64,000 nucleotides of DNA, from positions 434,001 through 498,000 of the forward strand of contig NZ_LT963430.1 of NCBI RefSeq assembly GCF_900199405.1, given 5' to 3'. Positions 45,510-54,012 of this stretch are shown here, piece by piece; within the stretch, counting starts at the first letter, position 1, and each line of letters begins with the position of its first letter. This stretch comes from Beduinella massiliensis (GTDB taxonomy: Bacteria > Bacillota > Clostridia > Christensenellales > Aristaeellaceae). Below the pieces are notes generated by a model. The model had not been told where the DNA came from. It did no database searches and was given only the letters and a program-made list of their open reading frames with translations. A program made the translations under genes and the position numbers.

Positions 45510-45537
45510 ATTATACACGAAATCGAAAAAAAAGCAA
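45510..45537 (-). promoter_or_regulatory. tRNA-Val promoter
   Basis: On the minus strand TTGCTT (45537-45532) and TATAAT (45515-45510) are 16 bases apart, close to the tRNA 5' end. Confidence 0.65.
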
Positions 45538-45652
45538 GGGGGAAATTTTCGTTTTTGGGCGCGCGGACTTGGGCAGGATGGAAGAGGGGAGAAATCGTTC
45601 TTTGTGTATAACGTAGATTCGGCCTGATCCTTCCGTTTTGTGCACATTTTAC

Positions 45653-45681
45653 TTGCATTTTCCGGTACGAAAGGCTATAAT
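45653..45681 (+). promoter_or_regulatory. Promoter of the HPr-like gene
   Basis: TTGCAT (45653-45658) and TATAAT (45676-45681) are 17 bases apart, 32 bases before the start codon. Confidence 0.75.
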
Positions 45682-45712
45682 AATACCGTGCTCAAGAGAG
45701 GAGGCATGTAAA

Positions 45713-45940
45713 ATGAAATCTATTACCATCAAGTTGTCCCTCGCTGAAAACGTCAAGCAGTTTGTCAACGTCGTGAGCGCTTTCTCTTACGATATGGACC
45801 TGCGCGCGGGCCGTCACGTGGTAGATGCCAAGTCCATTCTCGGTATCTTCAGCCTCGACCTGTCCAAGCCGATCACGCTGGAAGTCTACGCCGACAACTG
45901 TGACGAACTGATGGAGAAAATCAAGCCCTTCATGGCCTGA
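45713..45940 (+). CDS. HPr-like protein lacking the active-site histidine
   Basis: The 75-residue protein aligns with HPr over its second half: DAKSILGIFSLDLSKPITLE (residues 39-58) includes the regulatory serine (Ser41, the Ser46 equivalent), and DNCDELMEKIKPF is the C-terminal helix. The region that should contain GIHARPA with the phosphorylated histidine is replaced by AENVKQFVNVVSAF, so it cannot carry phosphate from enzyme I. This recalls Crh of Bacillus, a catabolite co-regulator. HprK in this window is the expected kinase. A GAGGAGG site precedes the ATG. Confidence 0.85.
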   Translation: MKSITIKLSLAENVKQFVNVVSAFSYDMDLRAGRHVVDAKSILGIFSLDLSKPITLEVYADNCDELMEKIKPFMA

Positions 45941-45992
45941 TCGTTCTCCGGCTGGCCTGCGGTGCAGGCCGGATTTTGTGTACGCATTCGCC

Positions 45993-46025
45993 GCTCTCAA
46001 ACGAAGCCGTTTGGGAGCTTTTCTT
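45993..46025 (+). terminator. Terminator after the HPr-like gene
   Basis: GCTCTCAAACG and CGTTTGGGAGC pair around AAGC with one G-T pair, followed by TTTTCTTT. A smaller GGCCTGC/GCAGGCC hairpin (about 45953-45969) lies just upstream. Confidence 0.75.
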
Positions 46026-46070
46026 TATCAGTCGCGGGGCGCGCCCCGCGGCGGAAACGGAGGAATCCGC

Positions 46071-46607
46071 ATGAACGTATCGCACCGCCCGACGCCCACG
46101 GAAAACCGGCTCATCCTGCTGCTGATGCTGGAAAAGCTGGGCGCGTGCAGCGCGCAGCAGCTGCTCGCCCTGACCACCGAGGGCGAGATCATGGATTACA
46201 TCGAGCTTCAGATCGGACTGGGGGACCTGACGGAGGCGGGCATGCTCAGAACCCGCGAGCACGAGATCGGCAAGCTTTACAGCCTGTCGCAGTCGGGCCG
46301 CGAGACCCTGGCGATGTTCCTCGGCCATATCCCCAACTCCCGGCGGGAGCGCGTAGAAACGCTCTGCGCCGCCTGGAAAGGGCGCGTCAGCCGCGAAAAG
46401 CACGTCCTTTCGGACTGGCGGGAGGAAGGGGACGGCTTCGTCGTGCGCCTGCGGCTGCTCGAGCAGGACATGACGCTCATGGACCTTCGCCTGAACGTGC
46501 CCACGCGCGCGCAGGCGGGAATCATGTGCAAGCGCTGGTCGGACTGCGCGGGGGACATTTACGCCGGGCTGATGCACAGCCTGGGCGAGGATGAGGAAAA
46601 ACGGTGA
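46071..46607 (+). CDS. DUF4364-family protein
   Basis: The 178-residue protein matches the DUF4364 pattern: an N-terminal winged-helix-like part (TPTENRLILLLMLEKLGACS, about residues 8-27; LYSLSQSGRETLAMFLGHIP, about 69-88) and a mixed C-terminal half. The family is widespread in clostridia, probably DNA-binding, with no known role. GGAGGAATCCGC precedes the ATG. Confidence 0.8.
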   Translation: MNVSHRPTPTENRLILLLMLEKLGACSAQQLLALTTEGEIMDYIELQIGLGDLTEAGMLRTREHEIGKLYSLSQSGRETLAMFLGHIPNSRRERVETLCAAWKGRVSREKHVLSDWREEGDGFVVRLRLLEQDMTLMDLRLNVPTRAQAGIMCKRWSDCAGDIYAGLMHSLGEDEEKR

Positions 46608-46668
46608 GGGGGAAGATAAGGCGCCTGAAAGCGGCCGGTCATAGGCCAATAGAGGAGGAATCGCCAGA

Positions 46669-47097
46669 ATGAAGGCGCTGCTTTACTGGATCATCGACGT
46701 CATCAGCCACATCCACGAGGACATTCTGCACTTGAACGACGCCATGGAGGCGTCCTTTACGGACAAGGAGCTGCACTTTATCGTCATCGGCGTGCTGGGT
46801 ATGCTGATCTTTTTCGCCGTGCACGCCGTGTTCAAGCGCCTGGCAAAATTCAGCATCACCGCCGTGTCGTTCATCTACGTGTTCACGGTGATGGTGGTCA
46901 TCACATTCGCCATTGAAATCGGGCAGAAGGTTTCGGGCACCGGAAACATGGACTTTGGGGACATCGTCTCGGGCATGTGGGGCTTTATCGCCCTGTTCGG
47001 CGTCTACGCGCTCGTCCGCGCGGGCGCGGCGCTCTTTCGGCTGCTGGCCCGCCGGATCAGGGCAGGAAGGCCCCCGCGGGACGAAAGTGGGAATTGA
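46669..47097 (+). CDS. Unknown three-segment membrane protein
   Basis: The 142-residue protein has hydrophobic segments at about residues 37-55, 62-84 and 97-120 and a basic C-terminus. The piece IEIGQKVSGTGNMDFGDIVSGMWGF recalls VanZ-like proteins (an acidic residue followed by DxxD and a Gly-rich helix), but the match is weak. A GGAGGAA site precedes the ATG. It stands between DUF4364 and rimO. Confidence 0.55.
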   Translation: MKALLYWIIDVISHIHEDILHLNDAMEASFTDKELHFIVIGVLGMLIFFAVHAVFKRLAKFSITAVSFIYVFTVMVVITFAIEIGQKVSGTGNMDFGDIVSGMWGFIALFGVYALVRAGAALFRLLARRIRAGRPPRDESGN

Positions 47098-47122
47098 TTT
47101 TTGACGCGCGGAATGGTACAAT
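47095..47122 (+). promoter_or_regulatory. Possible promoter of rimO-pgsA-cinA
   Basis: TTGATT (47095-47100) and TACAAT (47117-47122) are 16 bases apart, about 60 bases before rimO. Confidence 0.45.
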
Positions 47123-47181
47123 ACACCTGACAAATGAAACGCATGTTCGCTTTGCGGGCGCGCGGGATAGGAGAACGCGAT

Positions 47182-48495
47182 TTGAAAGCGACTGTTGGCG
47201 TGGTCTCGCTGGGCTGCAGCAAGAACCGCGTGGATACCGAACAGATGCTGGGCATGCTTTCGCAGGCGGGATACACCATCGTCTCGGACCCGGCGAAGGC
47301 GCAGGTCATCATCGTGAACACGTGCGGGTTCATCGGCCCGGCCAAGGAAGAATCGATCGAAACCATCTTTGAGATGGCGCAGTATAAAGAGAAGGGATGC
47401 TGCCAGCTGCTGGTGGCGACGGGCTGCTTTGCCCAGCGCTACCCGGAGGCCGTAAAGGAAGAGATGCCGGAGGTCGACGCCATCCTCGGCGTCGGGCAGT
47501 ACGACAAGCTGCTGTGCGCCCTCGAAGAAGCGTCGCGCGAGATGCGTCCGCTGTACGTCAAGCCCTCGAGCGGCTTTCTGGAGTGCGAGCGCGTGCTGAC
47601 GACGCCCAGCTACAGCGCCTACGTAAAGATCGGAGATGGCTGCGACAACCGGTGCAGCTACTGCGCGATCCCGCTCATCCGGGGCGGCTACCGCTCGCGC
47701 CCGATGGAGGACATCCTGCAGGAAATCAAAGCCCTCGCCGCGCGCGGGGTGAGCGAAATCACCCTGGTGGCGCAGGATACGACGCGCTATGGAACCGACT
47801 GGCAGGACGGGCGCAGCCAGCTCCCCGAGCTCCTGGAGGCCGCCTCGAAGGTCGAGGGCGTGACCTTCCTGCGCACGCTGTACTGCTACCCCGACCGGGT
47901 GGACGAGCGCCTGCTCGACACCATCGAGCGCCTGCCCAACGCGTGCAGGTACATCGACCTGCCGATACAGCACATCGACCCGCTGCTGCTGCGCCGCATG
48001 AACCGGCACGGCACGGCGGAGCACATCCGCTACCTGGCAAAGGAGATCCGCCGCCGCGGCATGATGCTGCGCACGTCGATCATCGTGGGCTTCCCCGGCG
48101 AAACGCAGGAGCAGTTCGACGAGCTGATGGACTTCGTTCGGGAAGCGCAGTTCGACCGCCTGGGCGCGTTCGCGTACTCGGCGGAGGAGGATACGCCTGC
48201 GGCCCTCATGCCGGATCAGATTCCGGAGGAGGTCAAGCAGCAGCGCCTCGACGCGCTGATGGAGCTGCAGCAGGGCATATCGCTCGCGCGCAACGAGCTG
48301 CGCGTGGGCACGACCTGCCGCGTGCTGGTCGAAGGCAGGCGCGAGGGCTACCTCGTGGGCCGTTCCGAGATGGAGGCGCCGGAGACGGACGGCCAGATCC
48401 TCTTTACGGCCGGGGAGGACGTGCGCCCCGGCAGCTACGTGGACGTGCGCATCACGCGCGCGCTGGAATACGACCTGATAGGAGAGCGCGTATGA
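47182..48495 (+). CDS. rimO: Ribosomal protein S12 methylthiotransferase
   Basis: RimO, a radical-SAM enzyme, adds a methylthio group to an aspartate of ribosomal protein S12 near the decoding centre. The 437-residue protein has the UPF0004 domain (VSLGCSKNRVDTEQML at about residues 7-22, IIVNTCGFI), the radical-SAM triad CDNRCSYCAIP (about 155-165) and a TRAM domain at the C-terminus. A TTG start at 47182 is chosen: AGGAG lies eight bases upstream and the protein then begins like other RimO proteins. An ATG at 47134 would add 16 atypical residues. Confidence 0.93.
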   Translation: MKATVGVVSLGCSKNRVDTEQMLGMLSQAGYTIVSDPAKAQVIIVNTCGFIGPAKEESIETIFEMAQYKEKGCCQLLVATGCFAQRYPEAVKEEMPEVDAILGVGQYDKLLCALEEASREMRPLYVKPSSGFLECERVLTTPSYSAYVKIGDGCDNRCSYCAIPLIRGGYRSRPMEDILQEIKALAARGVSEITLVAQDTTRYGTDWQDGRSQLPELLEAASKVEGVTFLRTLYCYPDRVDERLLDTIERLPNACRYIDLPIQHIDPLLLRRMNRHGTAEHIRYLAKEIRRRGMMLRTSIIVGFPGETQEQFDELMDFVREAQFDRLGAFAYSAEEDTPAALMPDQIPEEVKQQRLDALMELQQGISLARNELRVGTTCRVLVEGRREGYLVGRSEMEAPETDGQILFTAGEDVRPGSYVDVRITRALEYDLIGERV

Positions 48496-49028
48496 ACTTA
48501 CCCAACAAGCTGACGCTCGCGCGCATCTGTCTTACGCCGGTTTACCTGATCCTCATGTGGGCGGGCGGCGACGCCGCCTGGGCGAACATCGCGGCGCTGG
48601 CCGTCTTCATGGCCGCGTCGTTTACCGACCTGCTGGACGGGAAGATCGCCCGCAGCCGCGGGCTGGTCACGAACTTCGGCAAGTTTATGGACCCGATCGC
48701 GGACAAGCTGCTGACGATCACCGCCTTCATCGTGATGGTGGACATCTCGCGCATGCCGGCCTGGATGTGCGTCGTCTTTGTGGCGCGCGAATTCGTGGTC
48801 AGCGGTCTGCGGCTGGTGGCCGTGGAGCAGGGGCGCGTGATCGCGGCGGGCATGCTGGGCAAGGTGAAGACGGTGCTGCAGATGGCGGCGGTGATGCTGC
48901 TTACGCTGAACGTCGCCCCGCTTGCGGCGGTGACGGAGATCGTGCTGTACGCGGCGGTCGTGATGACCGTCTGGTCGATGGCGGATTACGTCTGGCAAAA
49001 CCGCGCCGTGCTCTCGGAAAAGAAATAG
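48492..49028 (+). CDS. pgsA: CDP-diacylglycerol-glycerol-3-phosphate 3-phosphatidyltransferase
   Basis: The enzyme makes phosphatidylglycerol phosphate from CDP-diacylglycerol in the membrane. The 178-residue protein has several membrane segments and the full CDP-alcohol motif, seen as DLLDGKIARSRG followed by GKFMDPIADK (about residues 45-72). It overlaps the rimO stop by four bases, indicating coupling; rimO-pgsA-cinA is a common order. Confidence 0.94.
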   Translation: MNLPNKLTLARICLTPVYLILMWAGGDAAWANIAALAVFMAASFTDLLDGKIARSRGLVTNFGKFMDPIADKLLTITAFIVMVDISRMPAWMCVVFVAREFVVSGLRLVAVEQGRVIAAGMLGKVKTVLQMAAVMLLTLNVAPLAAVTEIVLYAAVVMTVWSMADYVWQNRAVLSEKK

Positions 49029-49075
49029 AAGGCATACGCCCTTCATCCCGACGAATCGAGAAGGAGTTCATCATC

Positions 49076-50326
49076 TTGATCGCAGAAATCGTATCCATCG
49101 GCACCGAGCTGCTCATGGGGCAGATCGTCAACACCGACGCGCAGTACCTCTCGCGCAGGCTATCGATGCTGGGCATTTCGGTGTACTACCACACGACCGT
49201 GGGCGACAACCCCGCGCGCATGGAGGAGACGCTCCGCCGCGCGCTTTCGCGCAGCGATGTCGTCATCACCACCGGCGGCCTGGGCCCGACCGGCGACGAC
49301 CTGAGCAAGGAAATCGTCGCGGGGATGCTGGGCCTGCCCATGGAACGCGACGAGGAGAGCCTGCGAGACATCGAGCGCTACTTCAGCGCGATGCACCGCG
49401 CGATGGCGGCGAACAACGAGCGCCAGGCGATGTTCGCCAAGGGCGCGATCATCCTCAAGAACGACCGGGGCACCGCGCCGGGCTGCATCGTGGAGCAGGG
49501 CGGTAAGGCCGTCATTCAGCTTCCGGGGCCGCCCTACGAGCTCAAGGACATGTTTGAAAAGCGCGTGATGCCCTACCTGACGCGCCGCACAGGCGGATCG
49601 ATCGCCTCGCGCTACGTGCGCATCTTCGGCGTGGGCGAGAGCGACGCGGAGACGCGGGTAAAGGACCTGATCGACGCGCAGCAGGACGTGACCATCGCGC
49701 CCTACTGCTCGCTGGGCGAGGTGCAGCTTCGCGTAAGCGCGCGCGGGCAGGACGAGGAAGCGGCGCTTTCGCGCATTCAGCCGACGGTGGACGAGATCGT
49801 GCGAAGGCTGGGCGACGCGGTGTACGCGGTCAGCCGCGAGCCGTCGGACAGCATGGAGCACTACGCGGTGGACGCGCTGATCCGCGCGGGCCGCACGGTG
49901 GCGGTTGCGGAGTCGTGCACGGGCGGCCTGGTCGCGGCGCGGCTGGTGGCGATCGCCGGGGCGTCGGCAGTGCTGCACGAATCGCACGTGACCTACGCGA
50001 ACGAGGCGAAGGAGCGCTACCTGGGCGTGCACCCCGAAACCCTCGCGCAGCACGGCGCGGTCAGCGAGCAGTGCGCGCGCGAAATGGCCGAAGGTTTGCG
50101 CGCGCGCAGCGGCGCGGACGTGGCGGCCGCGACGACCGGCATCGCCGGTCCGGGCGGCGGCACCGCGGAAAAGCCGGTGGGGCTCGTGTACGTGGCGGTC
50201 TCCGCGCCGGAGGGAACGGTCGTGCGGGAGCTTAGGCTCAGCGGCGACCGGGAGCGCATCCGTTCGCTCGCCGCGCTGCACGCGCTGAACATGATTCGTC
50301 TGGCGGCGAAGGGCGAGCTTTGCTGA
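49076..50326 (+). CDS. cinA: CinA (competence/damage-inducible, NMN deamidase-type)
   Basis: The 416-residue protein joins an N-terminal MoaB-like domain (IVSIGTELLMGQIVNTD at about residues 5-21, TTGGLGPTGDD) and a C-terminal PncC-type nicotinamide-nucleotide amidase domain (VAESCTGGLVAARLV at about 278-292, TGIAGPGGGTAEKPVG). It recycles nicotinamide mononucleotide and cleaves ADP-ribose-type compounds in studied relatives. The start is TTG at 49076, with AAGGAG nine bases upstream; no ATG is available at the right place. Confidence 0.92.
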   Translation: MIAEIVSIGTELLMGQIVNTDAQYLSRRLSMLGISVYYHTTVGDNPARMEETLRRALSRSDVVITTGGLGPTGDDLSKEIVAGMLGLPMERDEESLRDIERYFSAMHRAMAANNERQAMFAKGAIILKNDRGTAPGCIVEQGGKAVIQLPGPPYELKDMFEKRVMPYLTRRTGGSIASRYVRIFGVGESDAETRVKDLIDAQQDVTIAPYCSLGEVQLRVSARGQDEEAALSRIQPTVDEIVRRLGDAVYAVSREPSDSMEHYAVDALIRAGRTVAVAESCTGGLVAARLVAIAGASAVLHESHVTYANEAKERYLGVHPETLAQHGAVSEQCAREMAEGLRARSGADVAAATTGIAGPGGGTAEKPVGLVYVAVSAPEGTVVRELRLSGDRERIRSLAALHALNMIRLAAKGELC

Positions 50327-50472
50327 GGCGGACGCTTTCCGCCATGTATTTTAAAAAGCGATAGCGCAGGAAAAGGACCGTGAAGAAGGGATTCCAAAGG
50401 GGGAAATGCCCTTTGGCCGGGGGAACCTTGGGGCGGCGGGCCCCGGGGCCCCCGAAAGGAAAGGAGCATACG

Positions 50473-51588
50473 ATGGCGGCGAAGGACAAGAAGGAAAAGG
50501 CGGCGCTTCCCGAGACGGACGACGAGAAGAAGAAAGCGCTGGAGGTCGCCCTGGCGGGCATTGAAAAGCAGTTCGGCAAGGGTGCGCTGATGAAGCTGGG
50601 CTCCAAGGGCCAGCTCAACGACATTCAGGTGATCCCGACCGGGTGCCTGGTGCTCGACGCCGCGCTGGGCGTGGGCGGCATCCCCAAGGGGCGCGTGGTG
50701 GAGGTCTTCGGGCCGGAATCCTCCGGCAAGACGACCGTGGCGCTGCACGTGGTGGCCGAGTGCCAGAAGCAGGGCGGCGTCGCGGCGTTCATCGACGCGG
50801 AGCACGCGCTCGACCCGGCCTACGCGAAAAAGCTGGGCGTGGACATCGACGAGCTGTACGTCTCGCAGCCGGACACCGGCGAGCAGGCGCTGGAAATCTG
50901 CGAGGCGCTGGTGCGTTCCGGCGCGATCGAGCTGGTCGTGGTGGACTCCGTCGCCGCGCTGGTGCCCAAGGCCGAAATCGACGGCGAGATGGGCGATTCG
51001 TTTGTCGGCCTGCAGGCGCGCCTCATGTCGCAGGCGCTGCGCAAGCTGACCGGCGTCATTAACAAGACGGGCGCGACGGTGATCTTCATCAACCAGCTCC
51101 GCGAGAAGGTCGGCGTGATGTACGGCAACCCCGAGACGACGCCGGGCGGCCGCGCGCTCAAGTTCTACGCCTCCGTGCGCATCGACGTGCGCCGCGGCGA
51201 GCAGCTCAAGAACGGCGCGGAGGTACTGGGCAACCGCACCAAGGCCAAGATCGTCAAGAACAAGGTCGCCCCGCCCTTCCGCGTGGCGGAGTTCGATATC
51301 CTCTACGGCGAGGGCATCTCCAAGGAGAGCAGCCTGCTCGACCTGGCGATCGAGCGCGACATCATCCACAAGAGCGGCGCGTGGTTCAGCTATAAGGATC
51401 AGCGCATCGGACAGGGCCGCGACAACACGCGCAAGTTCTTAAAGGACAACCCCGACGTGACCCAGGAGATCGACGCGATCATCCGCGCGGAGCTGATGGC
51501 CGGAAAGATCGAGGCCAAGCTGGAGGCGGATGGCGGCCGCGAGGACGAGCCCTTGGAGCAGCCGAGCCTTTTGGACAGCGAGATCTGA
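50473..51588 (+). CDS. recA: Recombinase RecA
   Basis: RecA forms filaments on single-stranded DNA, drives strand exchange and triggers LexA cleavage. The 371-residue protein has Walker [16 protein letters not shown] (about residues 79-93), Walker [13 protein letters not shown] (about 155-166) and loop [19 protein letters not shown] (about 176-194). ATG 50473 has AAAGGAG six bases upstream. The preceding 146 bases hold no clear SOS box; they contain the palindrome GGGCCCCGGGGCCC. No recX follows. Confidence 0.97.
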   Translation: MAAKDKKEKAALPETDDEKKKALEVALAGIEKQFGKGALMKLGSKGQLNDIQVIPTGCLVLDAALGVGGIPKGRVVEVFGPESSGKTTVALHVVAECQKQGGVAAFIDAEHALDPAYAKKLGVDIDELYVSQPDTGEQALEICEALVRSGAIELVVVDSVAALVPKAEIDGEMGDSFVGLQARLMSQALRKLTGVINKTGATVIFINQLREKVGVMYGNPETTPGGRALKFYASVRIDVRRGEQLKNGAEVLGNRTKAKIVKNKVAPPFRVAEFDILYGEGISKESSLLDLAIERDIIHKSGAWFSYKDQRIGQGRDNTRKFLKDNPDVTQEIDAIIRAELMAGKIEAKLEADGGREDEPLEQPSLLDSEI

Positions 51589-51874
51589 GGCGGCTCAGCG
51601 GAGCGGCAAAGCATCGTCCTGTGAGGGGAGATGCGTTGACCATCGCGCAAAAGGAGCATTCATTTTGTATGAGGCCGTCGGCTAAGCTGATGGCCAGTGC
51701 CGCCCGGAACGAATTCGTTCCGGGCGGCTTTTGCGCGTCCGGCCCGGCGCCGGACGCCGGGATGCTTTTTGCGGCGCCCGGCAGGAGGAGCGGGGGACGA
51801 CCGCAAAAGGTGGACAAAAAATGTTTTGGCAAACAAAAAATTCGTAGAAGCCGCCCGGAAACGTCCGCATGCGC
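51589..51874. other. Non-coding stretch between recA and the rny promoter
   Basis: Apart from the recA-side terminator at 51699 I see no gene here. A short frame at 51621-51878 has an AAAGGAG upstream but would read through the terminator hairpin and has no recognisable domain. Confidence 0.5.
51699..51732 (+). terminator. Terminator after recA
   Basis: A 30-base perfect palindrome (51699-51728, arms GCCGCCCGGAACG and CGTTCCGGGCGGC around AATT) is followed by TTTT. Confidence 0.85.
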
Positions 51875-51903
51875 TTGACAGATGTGCGGCAAATCGGTAC
51901 AAT
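51875..51903 (+). promoter_or_regulatory. Promoter of the rny leader
   Basis: A perfect TTGACA (51875-51880) and TACAAT (51898-51903) are 17 bases apart. Transcription would begin near 51910, about 330 bases before rny. Confidence 0.8.
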
Positions 51904-51909
51904 AATTCT

Positions 51910-52215
51910 GTAAAGATGTAAGTGCCTAGGTTGGACAAGTTCGTCCGGGCGTTTGATGTCTTCTGAATACAGGCGGTTTTCGCCTTTGGTTGGATAGATG
52001 GCGGTGTGGGTCGTTTTCTGCCGGTCTATGTTTGTCAAAAAGGATTAAACCGCGACGTATAGATTGAGACAACATGCTGTTGCCTGCTTCATCCGTCTTT
52101 TTGTGTGCGCTGCGGCGCTTGGAAAAAAGGCGTGTTTTGGGTTGGGCGGACGAACAAAGAGCTTGAAAGCTTGAATCCATTGCCGAGCGCTGCATGCGAC
52201 TCGGCTCTATTTTTT
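51910..52215 (+). ncRNA. Candidate structured leader or small RNA ahead of rny
   Basis: The roughly 300-base segment starts at a strong promoter and ends in a terminator: GCCGAGCGC-TGCAT-GCG-A-CTCGGC (52182-52205) followed by TCTATTTTTT, three bases before the start of the rny Shine-Dalgarno region. Inside are hairpins AGGCGG-TTTT-CGCCT, an ATAGA..GGCGG/CTGCC..TCTAT stem and CAACA-TGC-TGTTG. No ORF fits. It could be a stand-alone RNA (6S-like size if processed) or an attenuator for rny. Class unknown. Confidence 0.5.
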
Positions 52216-52237
52216 CATGAAGGAGTGAGAGAAGACA

Positions 52238-53779
52238 TTGACCGCCTTGTGGATCATCATCGGGCTCATCATCGGCGGCGCCGCGGGCGCATTCGCCGGA
52301 TATGGATACCGAAAGAACACGCAGGAAAAGAAGATCGGACGGACGGAAGAGTACGCCAAGAACCTGCTGGAAGAGGCGCAGCGCCGCGCCGAGGATAAGA
52401 AAAAAGAGACCATCCTGGAGGCCAAGGAAGAGGTGCTTCGCCTCAAGACCGAGCTGGACCGCGAAATTCGCGACCGGCGCAACGAGGTGCAGCGCAGCGA
52501 GCGCCGCGTGCAGCAGCGCGAGGAAACGCTCGACAAAAAGATGGACAACCTGGAGGTTCGCGAAGAGGGCCTCAACCGCAAGCAGGAAGAATTGCAGCGC
52601 CTGACGGACGAGGCGCAGGGCATGTACGACAAGCAACTCGCGGAGCTTGAGCGCATCGCGCAGATGACGCAGGAAGAGGCCCGCGAGATCATCATGAACC
52701 GCGTGCAGAAGGAAGCCTTCCACGACGCGGCGGTGATGGTGCGCGAGATCGAACAGAGCGCCAAGGAAGACGCGGACAAGAAGGCGCGCAACATCGTCGC
52801 CATGGCGATTCAGCGCTGCGCCTCCGACCACGTGGCGGAGACGACGGTTTCGGTCGTCAACCTGCCCAACGAGGACATGAAGGGCCGCATCATCGGGCGC
52901 GAGGGCCGCAACATCCGCACGCTGGAGACGGCGACGGGCGTGGACCTCATCATCGACGACACGCCGGAGGCGGTCATCGTCTCCGCGTTCGACCCGGTTC
53001 GCCGGGAGGTGGCGCGCATCGCGCTGGAGAAGCTGATCGCCGACGGCCGCATCCATCCCGCGCGCATCGAGGAAATGGTCGAAAAGGCCCGCAAGGAGGT
53101 CGACAACCAGATCCGCGAGGCGGGCGAGCAGGCGGTCTTTGAGACGAACATGCACTCCATCCACCACGAGCTGGTGAAGCTGCTGGGCCGCATGCGCTAC
53201 CGCACGAGCTACGGGCAGAACGTGCTCAAGCACTCCATCGAGGTTTCGCACCTCGCGGGCCTGATGGCCGCGGAGCTGGGCGCGGACGTTCAGCTCGCCA
53301 AGCGCGCGGGCCTGTTGCACGACATCGGCAAGGCGGTCGACCACGAGCAGGAGGGCACGCACGTGCAGCTCGGCGGCGAACTCGCCCGCAAGTACCACGA
53401 GCCCGCGGAGGTCGTGCACTGCATCCTCGCGCACCACAACGACATCGAGCCGCAGACCATCGAGGCGGTGCTCGTGCAGGCCGCGGACGCCATTTCCGCC
53501 GCCCGCCCCGGCGCGCGCCGCGAGTCGATCGAGAACTACATCCGCCGCCTGGAAAAGCTGGAGGAGATCGCCAACGCCTTCCCCGGCGTCGAAAAGTCCT
53601 TCGCCATCCAGTCCGGGCGCGAGGTGCGCATCGCCGTCAAGCCCGAGGACGTCAACGACGCGGGCACGCTCATCCTCGCCCGCGAGGTGGCCAAGCGCAT
53701 CGAGAAGGAGCTCGAATACCCCGGCCAGATCAAGGTCAACGTCATCCGCGAGACGCGAAGCGTCGAATTCGCGAAGTAA
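52238..53779 (+). CDS. rny: Ribonuclease Y
   Basis: RNase Y is the membrane-tethered endonuclease that starts mRNA decay in many Bacillota. The 513-residue protein has a membrane anchor (about residues 3-22, [20 protein letters not shown]), a long coiled coil (about 30-200), a KH domain ([19 protein letters not shown], about 209-227) and an HD domain ([19 protein letters not shown], about 352-370). The start is TTG; AAGGAG is 12 bases upstream, a long spacing. A terminator-like hairpin directly upstream suggests attenuation, possibly by its own product. Confidence 0.95.
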   Translation: MTALWIIIGLIIGGAAGAFAGYGYRKNTQEKKIGRTEEYAKNLLEEAQRRAEDKKKETILEAKEEVLRLKTELDREIRDRRNEVQRSERRVQQREETLDKKMDNLEVREEGLNRKQEELQRLTDEAQGMYDKQLAELERIAQMTQEEAREIIMNRVQKEAFHDAAVMVREIEQSAKEDADKKARNIVAMAIQRCASDHVAETTVSVVNLPNEDMKGRIIGREGRNIRTLETATGVDLIIDDTPEAVIVSAFDPVRREVARIALEKLIADGRIHPARIEEMVEKARKEVDNQIREAGEQAVFETNMHSIHHELVKLLGRMRYRTSYGQNVLKHSIEVSHLAGLMAAELGADVQLAKRAGLLHDIGKAVDHEQEGTHVQLGGELARKYHEPAEVVHCILAHHNDIEPQTIEAVLVQAADAISAARPGARRESIENYIRRLEKLEEIANAFPGVEKSFAIQSGREVRIAVKPEDVNDAGTLILAREVAKRIEKELEYPGQIKVNVIRETRSVEFAK

Positions 53780-53829
53780 AGCGGCGCGGGCGGCTGCACA
53801 AGCTCGCTGTGCTGAAAAATTGCATAAAG

Positions 53830-53866
53830 AATCCACTCCCGAACGTCGTTTGGAAGTGGATTTTTT
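53830..53866 (+). terminator. Terminator after rny
   Basis: AATCCACT and AGTGGATT pair around a loop that contains an AACG/CGTT pair, followed by TTTTTT. Confidence 0.85.
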
Positions 53867-54012
53867 GTCGCCGCCATCGAGCGAAATCTGACTTGCGGCT
53901 GTTTGGCCGCGCAGGCCGCTGTGCCCCTGAATTGCGACGGACGGCAGGAACGGGGCCTTTTCGCGTCGTATTATTCCCCTATCGGAAACGACACGAAACG
54001 GAGGCAGCATTC

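Noticed and set aside
50440-50457. GGGCCCCGGGGCCC palindrome before recA as an SOS operator
   Set aside because: It has no resemblance to the clostridial or Bacillus LexA box and is likely a G+C-rich chance palindrome.
51621-51878. Short ORF after recA with an AAAGGAG upstream
   Set aside because: It reads through the recA terminator hairpin and into the rny promoter; the product has no recognisable feature.
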